From contig CAUWAG010000003.1 in NCBI GenBank assembly GCA_963556695.1, positions 7,936,001-8,000,000 of the forward strand: DNA of 64,000 nucleotides, read 5' to 3'. Positions 11,235 to 20,440 of this stretch are shown here, piece by piece; within the stretch, counting starts at the first letter, position 1; every line of letters starts with the position of its first letter. Below the pieces are notes generated by a model that made no database searches, had not been told where the DNA came from, and saw only the letters and a program-made list of their open reading frames with translations. The position numbers were made by a program, and so were the translations under genes. Source of the DNA: Anthostomella pinea. Its lineage: Eukaryota; Ascomycota; Sordariomycetes; Xylariales; Xylariaceae.

Positions 11235-11420
11235 TGTAAGCAATATTTATCTATTTGTATAAGCAGTATATAGAAATCAGCCACGCTATTAGGTCGTATA
11301 AGGACTTATAAAGGGCTTAAGTATATTCTACTACTAATAAACAGTCGATAAACCTTTTCTTAAATATAATAACGCTACCACGTTCATACTGCACTCGTCG
11401 GTTCACAAATAATGCTCTCA
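11235..11420. repeat. Right LTR of the RIP-degraded retrotransposon
   Basis: Homologue of 664-848. Here the inner (left) part is RIP-altered and the outer part is not: AATGCTCTCA at the right end against AATGTTTTTA in the left copy. Target duplication CTTAT lies at 11421-11425. Confidence 0.85.
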
Positions 11421-11511
11421 CTTATCTTGTAAATCCAGAAAACCATCCGTTTCCAGCACAACGACCAGAAAATGCAATTGGTGGTGACGTGAGCCATTGG
11501 GGCACTTCTTA

Positions 11512-11551
11512 ACATCTCCCACCCCCCTGCGGACCACCCCCCCGCGGACCA
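11512..11551 (+). repeat. Terminal inverted repeat of pogo C, left arm
   Basis: A C-rich arm with two GGACCA sub-repeats; the partner is 13408-13447. Confidence 0.85.
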
Positions 11552-11682
11552 GCGCGTTCTGACCCACAAACGCGTAATTCACCAACCACCAGGATTATAG
11601 TGATCCACCATCTACACCATCACTTTTGCATCTTTTTTTTCACAAAGCACACTATTTGAATCCTTATCCACTGCTGAATCTC

Positions 11683-13344
11683 ATGATGTCATTTTACGAC
11701 CGTCAAATAAAAGTTGAAGCCGCCATTTTGGCCATCCAACACGGAGCTCCAGTCCGCTCGTCAGCCCTCGAATGGCAAATCAGTCGCTCGTACGTCAACC
11801 GACAAATCTCTGGCACCCCAACGCGGAATGAGACCAGCGCTCTCCAACAGGCTCTCTCACCGTATCTCGAACATAAGCTGGCAAGCTGGGCCCTGGGGCA
11901 AGCACGGCTAGGGTATTCTCCGGCGGTCTCTAAGTTCCGTCTCATGGCCCAGCGAATGCTCCATGCCACCGGAGATGCTCGAGAATTAGGGAAAAATTAG
12001 GCATCCAAGTTCCTGTCTCGAAACCCGGTAGTCAAGATAATGAAGTCTCGTATTATCGACTACAACCGAGTGAATGGTGCTACAGCAGCAAATATCAACA
12101 TTTTTTTCGATCGGTATGACGCCCCTGACGTGGTTAACCTCATGCCAGCACGCTGGTACAACGTCGACGAAATGGGAATCGCCCAGGGGGTTGGGGACTC
12201 CCATTGGGTGGTCTCCGAGGCCTCCGGCAACGTGGCTATGAAGAAAGGGGTCGAGAAGGGTGAATGGATAACTGCCCTAAAGTGTGTGAGTGGATCTGGT
12301 GAGACCTTGCCGCTGCTAGTGATTCTCAAGGGGGTTAACGTACAAGCCCAGTGATTTAGCAATCAAAATAAGGGCAAATTCACCGACTGGAGGTTTATTA
12401 CGTCGCCCAATGGATGGACCTCGAATCCCATTGCGTTAGAATGGCTTCAACGTATCTTTATTCCTCATATTCGGGAGGTCCACGGCAACACATGGGTGGT
12501 TTTGGTGTGTGATGGCCACGACTCCCACACGAATAACGAGTTCCTAGCCACCTGCTTGAGAAACAAAGTATGGTTGATCTTTTATGAACCTCACTGCTCC
12601 CATATAGTCCAGGTATTAGATGTGGGAGTCTTCAATTTAGTAAAGAAAAGGTTGAAGACCTTACTCCAGGAGACGCCCAGCGGCCGTCTGGGACTCAGGC
12701 CATCTAAGGAGGAGGTTTTGGAGTGCTACGAGCAGGCCCGGAAGGACACAATGACGCTCCTCAACATCAGAATTGCCTGGAAAAAGACTGGGATTGTTCC
12801 TCGCAACAGAGCGGAGGCGTTGAAGTCGAAATATGTGATTCTGGAGGACAAGGGGGTGGCCAGGGCACGCCAGAGGGACCCTAAGACTTCCGAGCGAGCC
12901 ACAACATCAGATTTTCTCGAGATGGTAGCTAAAACCATTGTCACAACACCTTCTGGAAGCCGGGCTTTGCGGGAGAGTGCTCGAAAGCTCGAAAGAAAGG
13001 ACCCTTCCTTTGGGGGGCCCTCTGAGCGCTTGTTGGTGCGGAAGGCTGGCAAGGCCATGGATGTTCAGGCTGCTACCATTGCAAATCTACGGGCCAAATG
13101 TGAGCTGCTTGAGGCTCAAGTGGCTAAAAAGGCTAATATCACTCAAAAAGCAGTCAAACCAACACCAGGGGAACGATTCGTCACAATGGCTAACATAAGG
13201 GAGGCCAAAATGGAGCTGAGGAACAGGAGGGTCTATAAGGACTCCGCTACAGGCGAAGAGGTCCCACAAGAGGTCCCTGGTGAAGATTTAGGGTCGGAAT
13301 CGGATTCTGGGAGCTGTATTATGGTTAGAACACCACGACCTTAG
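11683..13344 (+). pseudogene. Fot1/pogo-like DDE transposase (element C) with two nonsense codons
   Basis: One frame runs from ATG 11683 (MMSFYDRQIK) to TAG at 13342-13344, broken only by TAG at 11998-12000 and TGA at 12352-12354. Both positions fit a Trp codon changed by G to A; the first falls where relatives have GKNW at the end of the second DNA-binding domain. The catalytic Asp residues are still present: WYNVDEMG, LVCDGHDSHT and VQVLDVGVF. The C-terminal third is Lys/Glu-rich and probably coiled coil, without the zinc knuckle of A and B. Readthrough is possible in principle, but RIP inactivation is the simpler reading. Confidence 0.9.
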
Positions 13345-13407
13345 TGTATTTAGCAACTGTGGTGGTTGTAGATGGCTTCATCTGAATGAGAGTGGTGTGG
13401 TGTGGAG

Positions 13408-13447
13408 TGGTCCGTGGGGGGGTGGTCCGCAGGGGGGGGTGAGATGT
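13408..13447 (-). repeat. Terminal inverted repeat of pogo C, right arm
   Basis: Complement of 11512-11551 with a few mismatches; it ends at the TA duplication 13448-13449. Confidence 0.85.
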
Positions 13448-13449
13448 TA

Positions 13450-14296
13450 TATACTGTCCGACCTATTCGCTAATCCAAGCAACTAGAATACTACTTTGCC
13501 GCTTTGCGGTTTCAAGCAATCTTGACTTGGGTAGCTGGTAATATAAAATTCCATGCATACTCTCAGATGGTATTTTGAGGGTGTATGTGGCTTGCCAAAC
13601 TGTGCGAGCTCATGTGCCTTCCGTCTGCTGACATGCCACGTTAGGCCATGAAGAGTGACGACGCCGTGAATCTCAGCTCAGTATGTCGATGCGTAAGCTG
13701 TAGTGTCGATTTTGTTCTTCAGCGACAGCAACCACACGGACATTCGCATTTCAGGGAGCCAAATGCCGCCACTCGTGGCATAGGTCGGTCGGGAGAACCC
13801 ATGCTGCAACAGGTCAGCAGGGAGCAGCTCACATACTGACTTGAAGAGCGTGAGAAGTCCAAGAAACGAAGGGGAGCTGAGGGTGTCGTTGATGCGCAGG
13901 TTGATGCGATAGCAAAGAGAAAGACGTGTAACACCTTACGGCAGAACTTACGAGTTGATGCTGATGATGACCTGTCAACCCTGTTGAAATGTCACATTCC
14001 ATACAGTTGCGACGTATCACCCAAAGAACGGTGTCTGAGACATGGCAAGGTTGCGCAGTTGCCGGAAACAAGACGCTTGTCAATTTGCGGAATGGCTGCA
14101 TCCGGGACAAAGACATCAAGCAGCATCACCCTTTCACATAAGTTTCCATGGGGCATCCGGCTGCATCGAGCTCCCATCAGTCGCGTTCTTCCATATTCTA
14201 AGCTCACTTGTGCTGCGTCAACTCCCGCCCTGTCGTGAGCTTTGCGCATCTCTCGAACGAAGGCTCTAGACCCGAAGCCTCGGCAACTCCAACATC
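13450..14296. other. Gene-free interval and kinase 5' region
   Basis: Only short open frames on both strands, with no recognisable protein. Composition is ordinary. The last few hundred bases are presumably promoter and 5' UTR of the downstream kinase; no clear TATA box is seen. Confidence 0.4.
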
Positions 14297-15874
14297 ATGT
14301 CCAATATCGAAAGTCCAGGCGAAGCACCGGGTCGGGGCCGCCCCGCCACGAAAGCTCCGAAGGGGCCGAAATCTTCAAAGCATAAGAAAATCCGATATGT
14401 CCCTATGGAGGGCGTGGAGGGCATGGAAGACATCCAGCTCTACAACGAGGGCGGCTATCATCCCATTCATATCGGCGAGATACTCCACCGCAGGTGGAAA
14501 GTTGTCCACAAGCTTGGCCATGGTGGGTTCGCCACCGTGTGGCTTTGCTGGGAAATAAAGACTCCGAAATGGAAAGCTGTGAAGGTCATGACCGCAGACC
14601 ATTCAGCTGACGAAAATGATCTGACCATGATCAAGTTCATGACTGGCGGCCAGTCCCAGCAGACCATGTTGGCTCAAAGTCACCTCGACGTTGACATTTC
14701 TGGGTTCTGGTTAGATGGACCGAATGGACGACATCTATGCTTCATGTCCGACGTTCATGGCTGCGCGGTCACGACATGGTCATCAACCCAAGATTCGACA
14801 AAGCAAAGTACAGCCGCAGCTATAACCAGCGTTTGCCACCAGGTCGCAAAGAGCGTTCGATTCCTACACGACAGAGGGATCTGTCACGGCGACCTCAAGC
14901 CAGCAAATATCTTGATGAGATTACAAGGCATCGAAAAACTCAGCAAAGCGGAGCTATTACGACTAACGGGAAAGCCTCAACAAGTCAACACCCAAACTGT
15001 ATCGGGCAAGAGTCCCAAGGGCCACGCCCCCGAATACTTGGTGGAGAAACTGCCTTCCGAGTGGTGCCAGGACCTGGTGACACCGTCGGTTGCCATCATT
15101 GATTTTGGACACGCCTTCAGGGTGGGCTTCCCTTCCAAGACAGCTACAACTGCAACTCCCTATGCGGCACCAGAGGTTATGCTTGAAGATGCCCCGGGTT
15201 CCGCGAGCGATATCTGGTCCCTAGCATGCACTATCTATGAGATCAAGACCAACCGCACACTGTTTGAGTCTTCCAAGGGAGAAGGTGTGCGGGATACGCT
15301 GGACGAGATTACCCGCTATCTTGGTCCACTACCAGAAGCGTACCGCACGTCAGAACAGACCAACCACGTATCTTCAACGCAAGCGATTGCCAGCAGAGAG
15401 ACCTTCGAAGAGACCCTAGGATCCGAACGACAGATCCTTCGGTCCGTACCAAACTATGAGCGCCTGCCTCCGAACGAGCAGTTTCAGACAATCACGTACC
15501 GATATCCGCAGGAGGAAGTACCGAAACTCGCAGACCTCCTCAAAAGCATGCTGAAGTATAATCCAGCCGAGCGGACCAGCAGCGAGCAAGTCTGCAACCA
15601 TCCCTGGTTCGGCGTCTACAACAAGCACAGCATGTACAACAAGCTACCCAGGCTGATGGCAAACATTCTGTTCTGGCTGCTGGTTATCGTGGCCCTTGCT
15701 ATGGTATGGCCTGGGACGAAACCGGCGATATACTCCGCCGCACGCAGTATGTATCATGTATTCCAGCCACAAGGGGAGTCCTGCCCAAAAGTGGTGACAT
15801 TGAACATCGTGGCGCCTTCACAAGGCCCCTTTGACTACTCCCAAGTTTTACAACTCGGAGGGAGCAGCATTTGA
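14297..15874 (+). CDS. SRPK-like Ser/Thr protein kinase with a C-terminal membrane segment
   Basis: An intronless 525-aa kinase. The N-terminal ~50 residues are basic. The SRPK signature NEGGYHPIHIGE precedes the kinase domain (glycine loop LGHGGFATVW, lysine in WKAVKVM, catalytic loop CHGDLKPANIL, metal-binding IDFG, APEV, SDIWSLACTIYE). SRPKs phosphorylate SR-type splicing factors, but these sequences lack the usual long spacer between the lobes, and the loop reads HGD where classical SRPKs have H-T-D. Unusual for the family is a hydrophobic stretch after the kinase domain (ILFWLLVIVALAMVW, ~residues 455-470) with a ~55-residue tail, which predicts membrane anchoring. Fungal genomes carry many divergent SRPK paralogues, and this is probably one of them. 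The start at 14297 is the first Met of the frame. Confidence 0.8.
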   Translation: MSNIESPGEAPGRGRPATKAPKGPKSSKHKKIRYVPMEGVEGMEDIQLYNEGGYHPIHIGEILHRRWKVVHKLGHGGFATVWLCWEIKTPKWKAVKVMTADHSADENDLTMIKFMTGGQSQQTMLAQSHLDVDISGFWLDGPNGRHLCFMSDVHGCAVTTWSSTQDSTKQSTAAAITSVCHQVAKSVRFLHDRGICHGDLKPANILMRLQGIEKLSKAELLRLTGKPQQVNTQTVSGKSPKGHAPEYLVEKLPSEWCQDLVTPSVAIIDFGHAFRVGFPSKTATTATPYAAPEVMLEDAPGSASDIWSLACTIYEIKTNRTLFESSKGEGVRDTLDEITRYLGPLPEAYRTSEQTNHVSSTQAIASRETFEETLGSERQILRSVPNYERLPPNEQFQTITYRYPQEEVPKLADLLKSMLKYNPAERTSSEQVCNHPWFGVYNKHSMYNKLPRLMANILFWLLVIVALAMVWPGTKPAIYSAARSMYHVFQPQGESCPKVVTLNIVAPSQGPFDYSQVLQLGGSSI

Positions 15875-16651
15875 CGGAAGGAGCTTGGTATCACCTGATA
15901 TACAGGTATCAACTGTGAAGAGGACAGCTTTGGTCTGGAATAGTTTCTAGGATACAGTATTGCAGGATCGCTTACCATTAATGCAAATCGTTTCGTCGTT
16001 CAAGTATCCTGAAGCCTTGCTGCGTATCCCCACCACGAGCTTCCATATCATTTTGCGGAACGATTGCCGGCATCCAGCAAGTGCCAAGCATTCGGGTTCC
16101 AGTGATTGACCAGGCCTCCCCTCCCATAAGCCGGCGGAAGCGATGGTGAATTGAGGGACTGCATAATAAACATGAAGTATCATGAACCATCGGGAGAAAA
16201 CCTCATCCTCCCGCTCAATGGCCGTCCCCTACCTAGGTAGGTACCTATTTGCAAGCTGAGGCAAAGATGCGGATCAGACGGCTTCAATGCCTCTGTTGAC
16301 TCTTGAGCTATTGGCAATGCATGAATGCATTAAAGCGAGCAAAGCTAATGCAGGCTGTGGCACTCGACGCCACTCCCCCGGGTCTGACTGCGAATCAAGC
16401 CACGATCTGGACTGTGTGGAACATTGAATGCAGGGGCCCAGGCACCAGACCCAGCCCCACCTCTCCGGAATCACCCCATTCAGGTCAACACACCATTACA
16501 TCATTCTTTGACTTTCAAGTTTCAAATCCAGGACCTTGAACAGCTCACTCACTTTTGGGTTTAATTTTATTCATCTATTTCCTCTTGAGATCCACCTGAA
16601 AGAAGGACAGTCGTAACTATTCCTACAGTAGTCCGCTTATCGCAAGGAAAG
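15875..16651. other. Intergenic region with a CCTACCTAGGTAGGTACC palindrome
   Basis: No convincing gene. A palindromic CCTACCTAGGTAGGTA motif lies at 16228-16246; similar CTACCTA runs recur elsewhere in the window (about 405-417, 18311-18324, 18410-18421 and 24833-24848). The distal part is presumably the promoter of the esterase. Confidence 0.4.
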
Positions 16652-17740
16652 ATGACGGGCAAGAATGCCGTCCACGTCTCGTCATCCATCGCGATGGACG
16701 AGATGGAGCCAGCACCAGTTGAGGCCGACTACGTGAATCCCGCCGAGCGCACCCCTCGATGGCTGCTCACGGCGCACGCATACGCTCTTCGCCTCGGCGC
16801 AACTCTAGGATTCCACCTGGGTAACTCCTCTGGCCAGCATGCGCCGTCCCCGACCGAGACCATCTGGCTGGACTCGACGCTGGGAGAGTACCAGGGCAAA
16901 GAGAAGATCAGCGTCAACGTGTGGAAACCGTCACGCGACGATCCAGCTCCCGCCGGCTCGGGAAAGAGGACGGCCGTCATTAATCTTCATGGCGGCGGTT
17001 TCATTCTAGGCAAAGGCACCGACGATGCGCGATGGGCTGACTCTCTCACGACGGGACTGGGCGCCGTGGTCTTCTCGGTTAACTATCGCCTGGCACCGGG
17101 GTATCCCTTCCCGAAGGCGGTCGAGGACTGCGTCGACTCCATCATTCAGATCTGCAATCTTGCCGACAAGTACAACATCGACACGAGCCGCATCATCCTT
17201 TCTGGTTTCTCCGCTGGCGGAACTCTGGCGACGAGTAGTTGGATCGTGCTGCAGGACCCCGCACGATGGAACTACGAGATACCATCGCCCATACCGCACA
17301 TCGCTGGACTGGCTCTCTACTACCCCTTACTGGACTGGACCGTTGACCGACCGCAGAAGCGCAAGGCCTCGAAGGCGCCGGACATGACGCTGCCCAGTGG
17401 TCTGACAGACCTGATCGACGCCTCGTACTTGCATCCGCCGCGGCCGAGGCGCGAAAGAGACGACATTCGGCTCTCGCCAGGTCTGATGCCCGACGAGATG
17501 ATAAGGCTACTGCCACCAGTCCATCTATGCTTGTGCGAGCACGACATGCTACTCGCCGAAGGCCTGATATTCGCTGAGAGGATAGGGGATCAGGGCAAGC
17601 CGGTCACTGTCCGCGTGGTCGAAGGCGCGAAACATGCTTGGGATAAGCCATTGCCGTTGTCGCCGAAGGATACCGTCGCGGTCGAGTACAAGGAAACGAT
17701 AGAGATACTCAAGTCTTGGTTCGATGGCACGCCGTCATAG
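16652..17740 (+). CDS. Alpha/beta hydrolase, HSL (hormone-sensitive lipase) type esterase
   Basis: A 362-aa intronless enzyme of the alpha/beta hydrolase-3 family that cleaves carboxylic esters. The oxyanion-hole motif HGGGF (about residue 113) is typical of HSL-type esterases. The nucleophile lies in the elbow GFSAGG, the acid is probably the Asp of CEHDML, and the His lies in GAKHAWD. There is no signal peptide, so it is probably cytosolic. The start at 16652 (MTGKNAVH) is the first Met after the upstream region; M15 (MDEMEPAP) is an alternative. The phenolic acid decarboxylase gene lies ~730 bp downstream on the same strand. A link in aromatic ester breakdown is conceivable but not shown by sequence. 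Confidence 0.85.
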   Translation: MTGKNAVHVSSSIAMDEMEPAPVEADYVNPAERTPRWLLTAHAYALRLGATLGFHLGNSSGQHAPSPTETIWLDSTLGEYQGKEKISVNVWKPSRDDPAPAGSGKRTAVINLHGGGFILGKGTDDARWADSLTTGLGAVVFSVNYRLAPGYPFPKAVEDCVDSIIQICNLADKYNIDTSRIILSGFSAGGTLATSSWIVLQDPARWNYEIPSPIPHIAGLALYYPLLDWTVDRPQKRKASKAPDMTLPSGLTDLIDASYLHPPRPRRERDDIRLSPGLMPDEMIRLLPPVHLCLCEHDMLLAEGLIFAERIGDQGKPVTVRVVEGAKHAWDKPLPLSPKDTVAVEYKETIEILKSWFDGTPS

Positions 17741-17865
17741 AAAGGAACTCTTGCCTGTTGGTTAGCGAGGCGAGGATGTGTACACGACGGCAGGAATGCG
17801 TTAATAGAGCAGGCGCAACTGGACCGAATAGACTGGGTCTATTAATTCTATGGAGTTGGGAGTCT

Positions 17866-18309
17866 TTAAATATTGTCGACCTCTACTAGTAATAATAAAC
17901 AATACACCACGCCCAGAGCGATATTTTGTCCCCATCCATCTCGCGCAAGCTTGCCGTGCGAAACCCCCTCAGGTAGAGCACGCATCCAGTATGTCGAGAT
18001 CGTGGACCTGTTCTTGTCCCAAGCTATAGTGTTCACAATTGACCGGTTCGCAATTCCCAATTCTGGCTGCCCTGCAGCGCTGTAGGTAATACAGACCCGA
18101 TAGGCGTAAGGTGGGCCTTCGAACTCAACAATGCCATCGCACACCGCGGACTCAATTTGCCGTGCTGATATCTTCCGAAGGTTGTATGTTATGTCGACAC
18201 GAGTCACGCCACAACACGGGTCCGGCTCCATCGTGAGCCTTCTTAGCGTCAAGTGCTCGTGAGCATCGATGATATCATCACAGCGTAGTCCATCCACCTG
18301 TCTATCCAC
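17866..18309 (-). CDS. Hypothetical small protein
   Basis: A 147-codon open frame on the minus strand between the esterase and decarboxylase genes. I recognise no domain. The composition is protein-like and not low-complexity, with a hydrophobic C-terminus (LGVVYCLLLLVEV). No homologue or splice evidence supports it. It would be divergently arranged with the decarboxylase and share its upstream region. It could be a chance frame. Confidence 0.25.
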   Translation of the reverse strand: MDRQVDGLRCDDIIDAHEHLTLRRLTMEPDPCCGVTRVDITYNLRKISARQIESAVCDGIVEFEGPPYAYRVCITYSAAGQPELGIANRSIVNTIAWDKNRSTISTYWMRALPEGVSHGKLARDGWGQNIALGVVYCLLLLVEVDNI

Positions 18310-18467
18310 ACTACCTACCTACCTATTTGCGCCATGCCAGCATGCACATATTACCTGTAAAGTACGCCTTCGATAACATCAACACCTTCTACCATCGCAC
18401 CTCACGACATACCTACCTACCACAAACCCCATAACCCCTACACACCTCCTCTTCAGCCGCCGCCACC

Positions 18468-18998
18468 ATGCCCGTTGTCGGCTCCATCGGGAGCCAAAAG
18501 GCCTTCGACGCAGACATCGGCAACCGCCACCTAATCTACGACTACGACGTACCAGGCAACAACACGTCCTCCGGCAACCCGGAAAAGTGGCGCTACGAGA
18601 TGTGGTTCTACAACGCGGACCGGATCGTGTACGCGATCCACGGCGGGCCCATGGCCGGCCGCTACAACTACCAGGCCGCGACGTACCAGTGTATCCGGCC
18701 GGGCGAGCTGTGGCAGTGCAACTGGCTCGAGGAGACGGGCACCATGTGCAGTCTCGTGTACGACATCAAGGAGGGCCGCATCACGACCATGCTGGGGTTC
18801 TCCAAGGGCCACTGGGAGTGTCCCGAGCAGGCGCATGGGGATAAGCGGAATAAGCAGGATTTGGAGAGATGGAGGGGGCTGGCGAGGATGGGGAACCAGG
18901 CGGAAAGAACGATGCTTTGTGAGCAGGCCGATGTTGTGGAGGATTTTCGGGGTAGGGGCGAGTTAAAGGAGATCGAGATGAGTTGGCCGACTATGTGA
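18468..18998 (+). CDS. Phenolic acid decarboxylase
   Basis: A 176-aa intronless protein of the PadC/FDC lipocalin-like family. It removes CO2 without a cofactor from hydroxycinnamic acids such as ferulic, p-coumaric and caffeic acid, giving vinyl phenols. The family block near the N-terminus is clear: GNRHLIYDYDVP, then WRYEMWF, RIVYAIHGGPMAGRYNYQ, ELWQCNWLEETGTMCSLVYD and GFSKGHWECPEQ. The length matches the family (about 160-180 aa). The start (MPVVGSIG) lies in a good context (CCGCCACCATGC). In fungi this enzyme detoxifies lignin- and plant-derived phenolics. Expression is commonly substrate-induced, but no regulator is seen nearby. Confidence 0.9.
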   Translation: MPVVGSIGSQKAFDADIGNRHLIYDYDVPGNNTSSGNPEKWRYEMWFYNADRIVYAIHGGPMAGRYNYQAATYQCIRPGELWQCNWLEETGTMCSLVYDIKEGRITTMLGFSKGHWECPEQAHGDKRNKQDLERWRGLARMGNQAERTMLCEQADVVEDFRGRGELKEIEMSWPTM

Positions 18999-19647
18999 GA
19001 TGGATGCTGCTCTGTGCGTTCGGAGGCGTGGAGGTGGTGGGTTGCTGTTTGGGCGGCAATGCATGAGCGGACATGGAATCTTGGAAAGCTCAGTCGGTTT
19101 AATGCTATCTCTTCCAATGTATGGCATAATGTTCAATATGGGAAGAAGATAGGAGAAGACTCCGAGAGGGCTGAGGGGGGATGGGGAGTGTTTGGCTGAT
19201 ATTGCCATCGTGCGGATGAGAATGTGACCAGGTCCACCTCCTCTGCCAGCTTGGCTTCTCCTGCACTACTCGAAAGGATCTGGCAACGAACTGGCCTGCT
19301 TTCCTGTATTGAAATGATACCTCCATTGGCGCTGTGTATGCCGGAGAACTACTAGGTGTCTAGATCATGTGTAGGCAGTCCACGAATGTTCTAGTAAAGC
19401 TGGAAAAGAAGACACACACACACATCTATTTTAACGTTATGAAGTAACAAGAGATAGTGGCATACTGATAGATAGATTGACACTTCGCTGCAGAGGGTGA
19501 ACGATGCTGTCTTGAGGCCTCGTTGCTACAACAAAGGGGCGGACGGTTCTAGGTACCACAGAATGAGAAACAATCGTAACCTTCAATGCGACAAAAAGAC
19601 AGGACAGCCAAAAGTGAAGAATCAGTCTGTCAGGTTGACTGAAATCG
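18999..19647. other. Intergenic region
   Basis: Holds the decarboxylase 3' region and short chance frames. A (CA)n-like run lies at about 19410-19420. No further gene is seen. Confidence 0.4.
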
Positions 19648-19654
19648 AAAAAAA
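19648..19654 (-). terminator. RNA polymerase III terminator of tRNA-Gln
   Basis: Seven T on the transcribed (minus) strand directly follow the tRNA 3' end. Confidence 0.75.
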
Positions 19655-19740
19655 GGTCGTACCCGGGATCGAACCGGGGTCTCCAGAAGTTATTGAAGAG
19701 ACTTCAAAATCTGAAGTGCTAACCACTACACCATACAACC
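19655..19740 (-). tRNA. tRNA-Gln(TTG) with an intron
   Basis: Read on the minus strand, it folds as a cloverleaf. The acceptor stem GGTTGTA pairs with TACGACC. The D stem is GTGT/GCAC. The anticodon stem TCAGA pairs with TCTGG. The T arm is CCCGG-TTCGATC-CCGGG. The anticodon TTG lies at 19707-19705 after two T residues (U32, U33) and decodes CAA. About 15 extra nt between position 37 and the 3' half of the anticodon stem form a canonical nuclear tRNA intron, placed one base after the anticodon. The A box (TGTAGTGGTTAG) and B box (GGTTCGATCCC) promoters are intact. CCA is not encoded, as expected in eukaryotes. Confidence 0.9.
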
Positions 19741-20440
19741 AGACGGTTTAATCGCAAGTCCAATCAGATGATTATGCGTTGAAACATTGTGCTCCGTATG
19801 GGGGATTATGTACGCTAAACGTATATCAGGAAGGCCGGACAGACCGAGAACAACACTTGACGGGGTTCCAAGGACAAGCTATCAGCTTTCCATCGTTCAC
19901 CGGTAGCTCGAAGCTGTGTGCCGTCAACCTTACAACCGTGTACGGCAACTGCGGCGTTGTCATTGAATCTGCAAACTTTCTGCGTGGACAGCACATGCAA
20001 CTGAACCAAGGTGATATTCGCTTGGCATTGGGGCAGATCGACTTTGGCACATGGCAGACACCATGCCGTAGAACTTCGTACCTCCCACTGACCTGATTAA
20101 TACTACGCCTCCAAACAAAACCATGATCTCAAAGTTTATGCCGATAACTCATCTATGGAAGAGGTGAGGTCGAATGCAACATCCCAAAGCTGCGACCGGT
20201 GCCCGCGACTGCCCCCCGAAACGTCGGCAAAGCTGCACTGATACGGACCTCGATGGCGGGGCACATTGGTGGGGCTCAGGTCAGCACCACCTCCCGCTTG
20301 AATCCCGATGGCATCATTGCAACGATCCGATATCGTCTGCGTCTGCCATTGAATCTGTTGTCGTACATAAGATAGTCAAGCATCCAATGCGAAAGCCATC
20401 TTCTGATCCTTGATGATTGCAAAAAGCATAAGCTTTACCT
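19741..20440. other. Intergenic region
   Basis: Only short frames and no recognisable product. Holds the upstream region of the tRNA and the promoter of the SDR gene. Confidence 0.35.

Larger units (their letters stand above)
664..11420. mobile_element. RIP-degraded LTR retrotransposon with five nested insertions
   Basis: Two ~185-bp direct repeats (664-848 and 11235-11420) begin with TG, end in a (RIP-altered) CA and are bounded by the 5-bp duplication CTTAT (659-663 and 11421-11425). Those are the hallmarks of a complete LTR retrotransposon. The interior is extremely AT-rich with no coding frame left, so the superfamily cannot be read. Removing the five later insertions (pogo A, pogo B and three solo LTRs, each with its own target duplication) leaves about 6.4 kb, a normal length for a fungal Ty3/gypsy or Ty1/copia element. 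A purine run (TAAAAAAAAGAC, ~11222-11232) just before the right LTR could be the remnant polypurine tract, which would put the coding strand on plus. Confidence 0.8.
11512..13447 (+). mobile_element. Fot1/pogo DNA transposon C, a different family
   Basis: This 1936-bp element has TA duplications (11510-11511 and 13448-13449) and 40-bp GC-rich inverted repeats (11512-11551 and 13408-13447) beginning ACATCTC and containing GCGGACCA twice. It lies 92 bp outside the right end of the LTR retrotransposon. It encodes one transposase interrupted by two stop codons. Neither the ends nor the protein resemble elements A and B closely. Confidence 0.9.
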
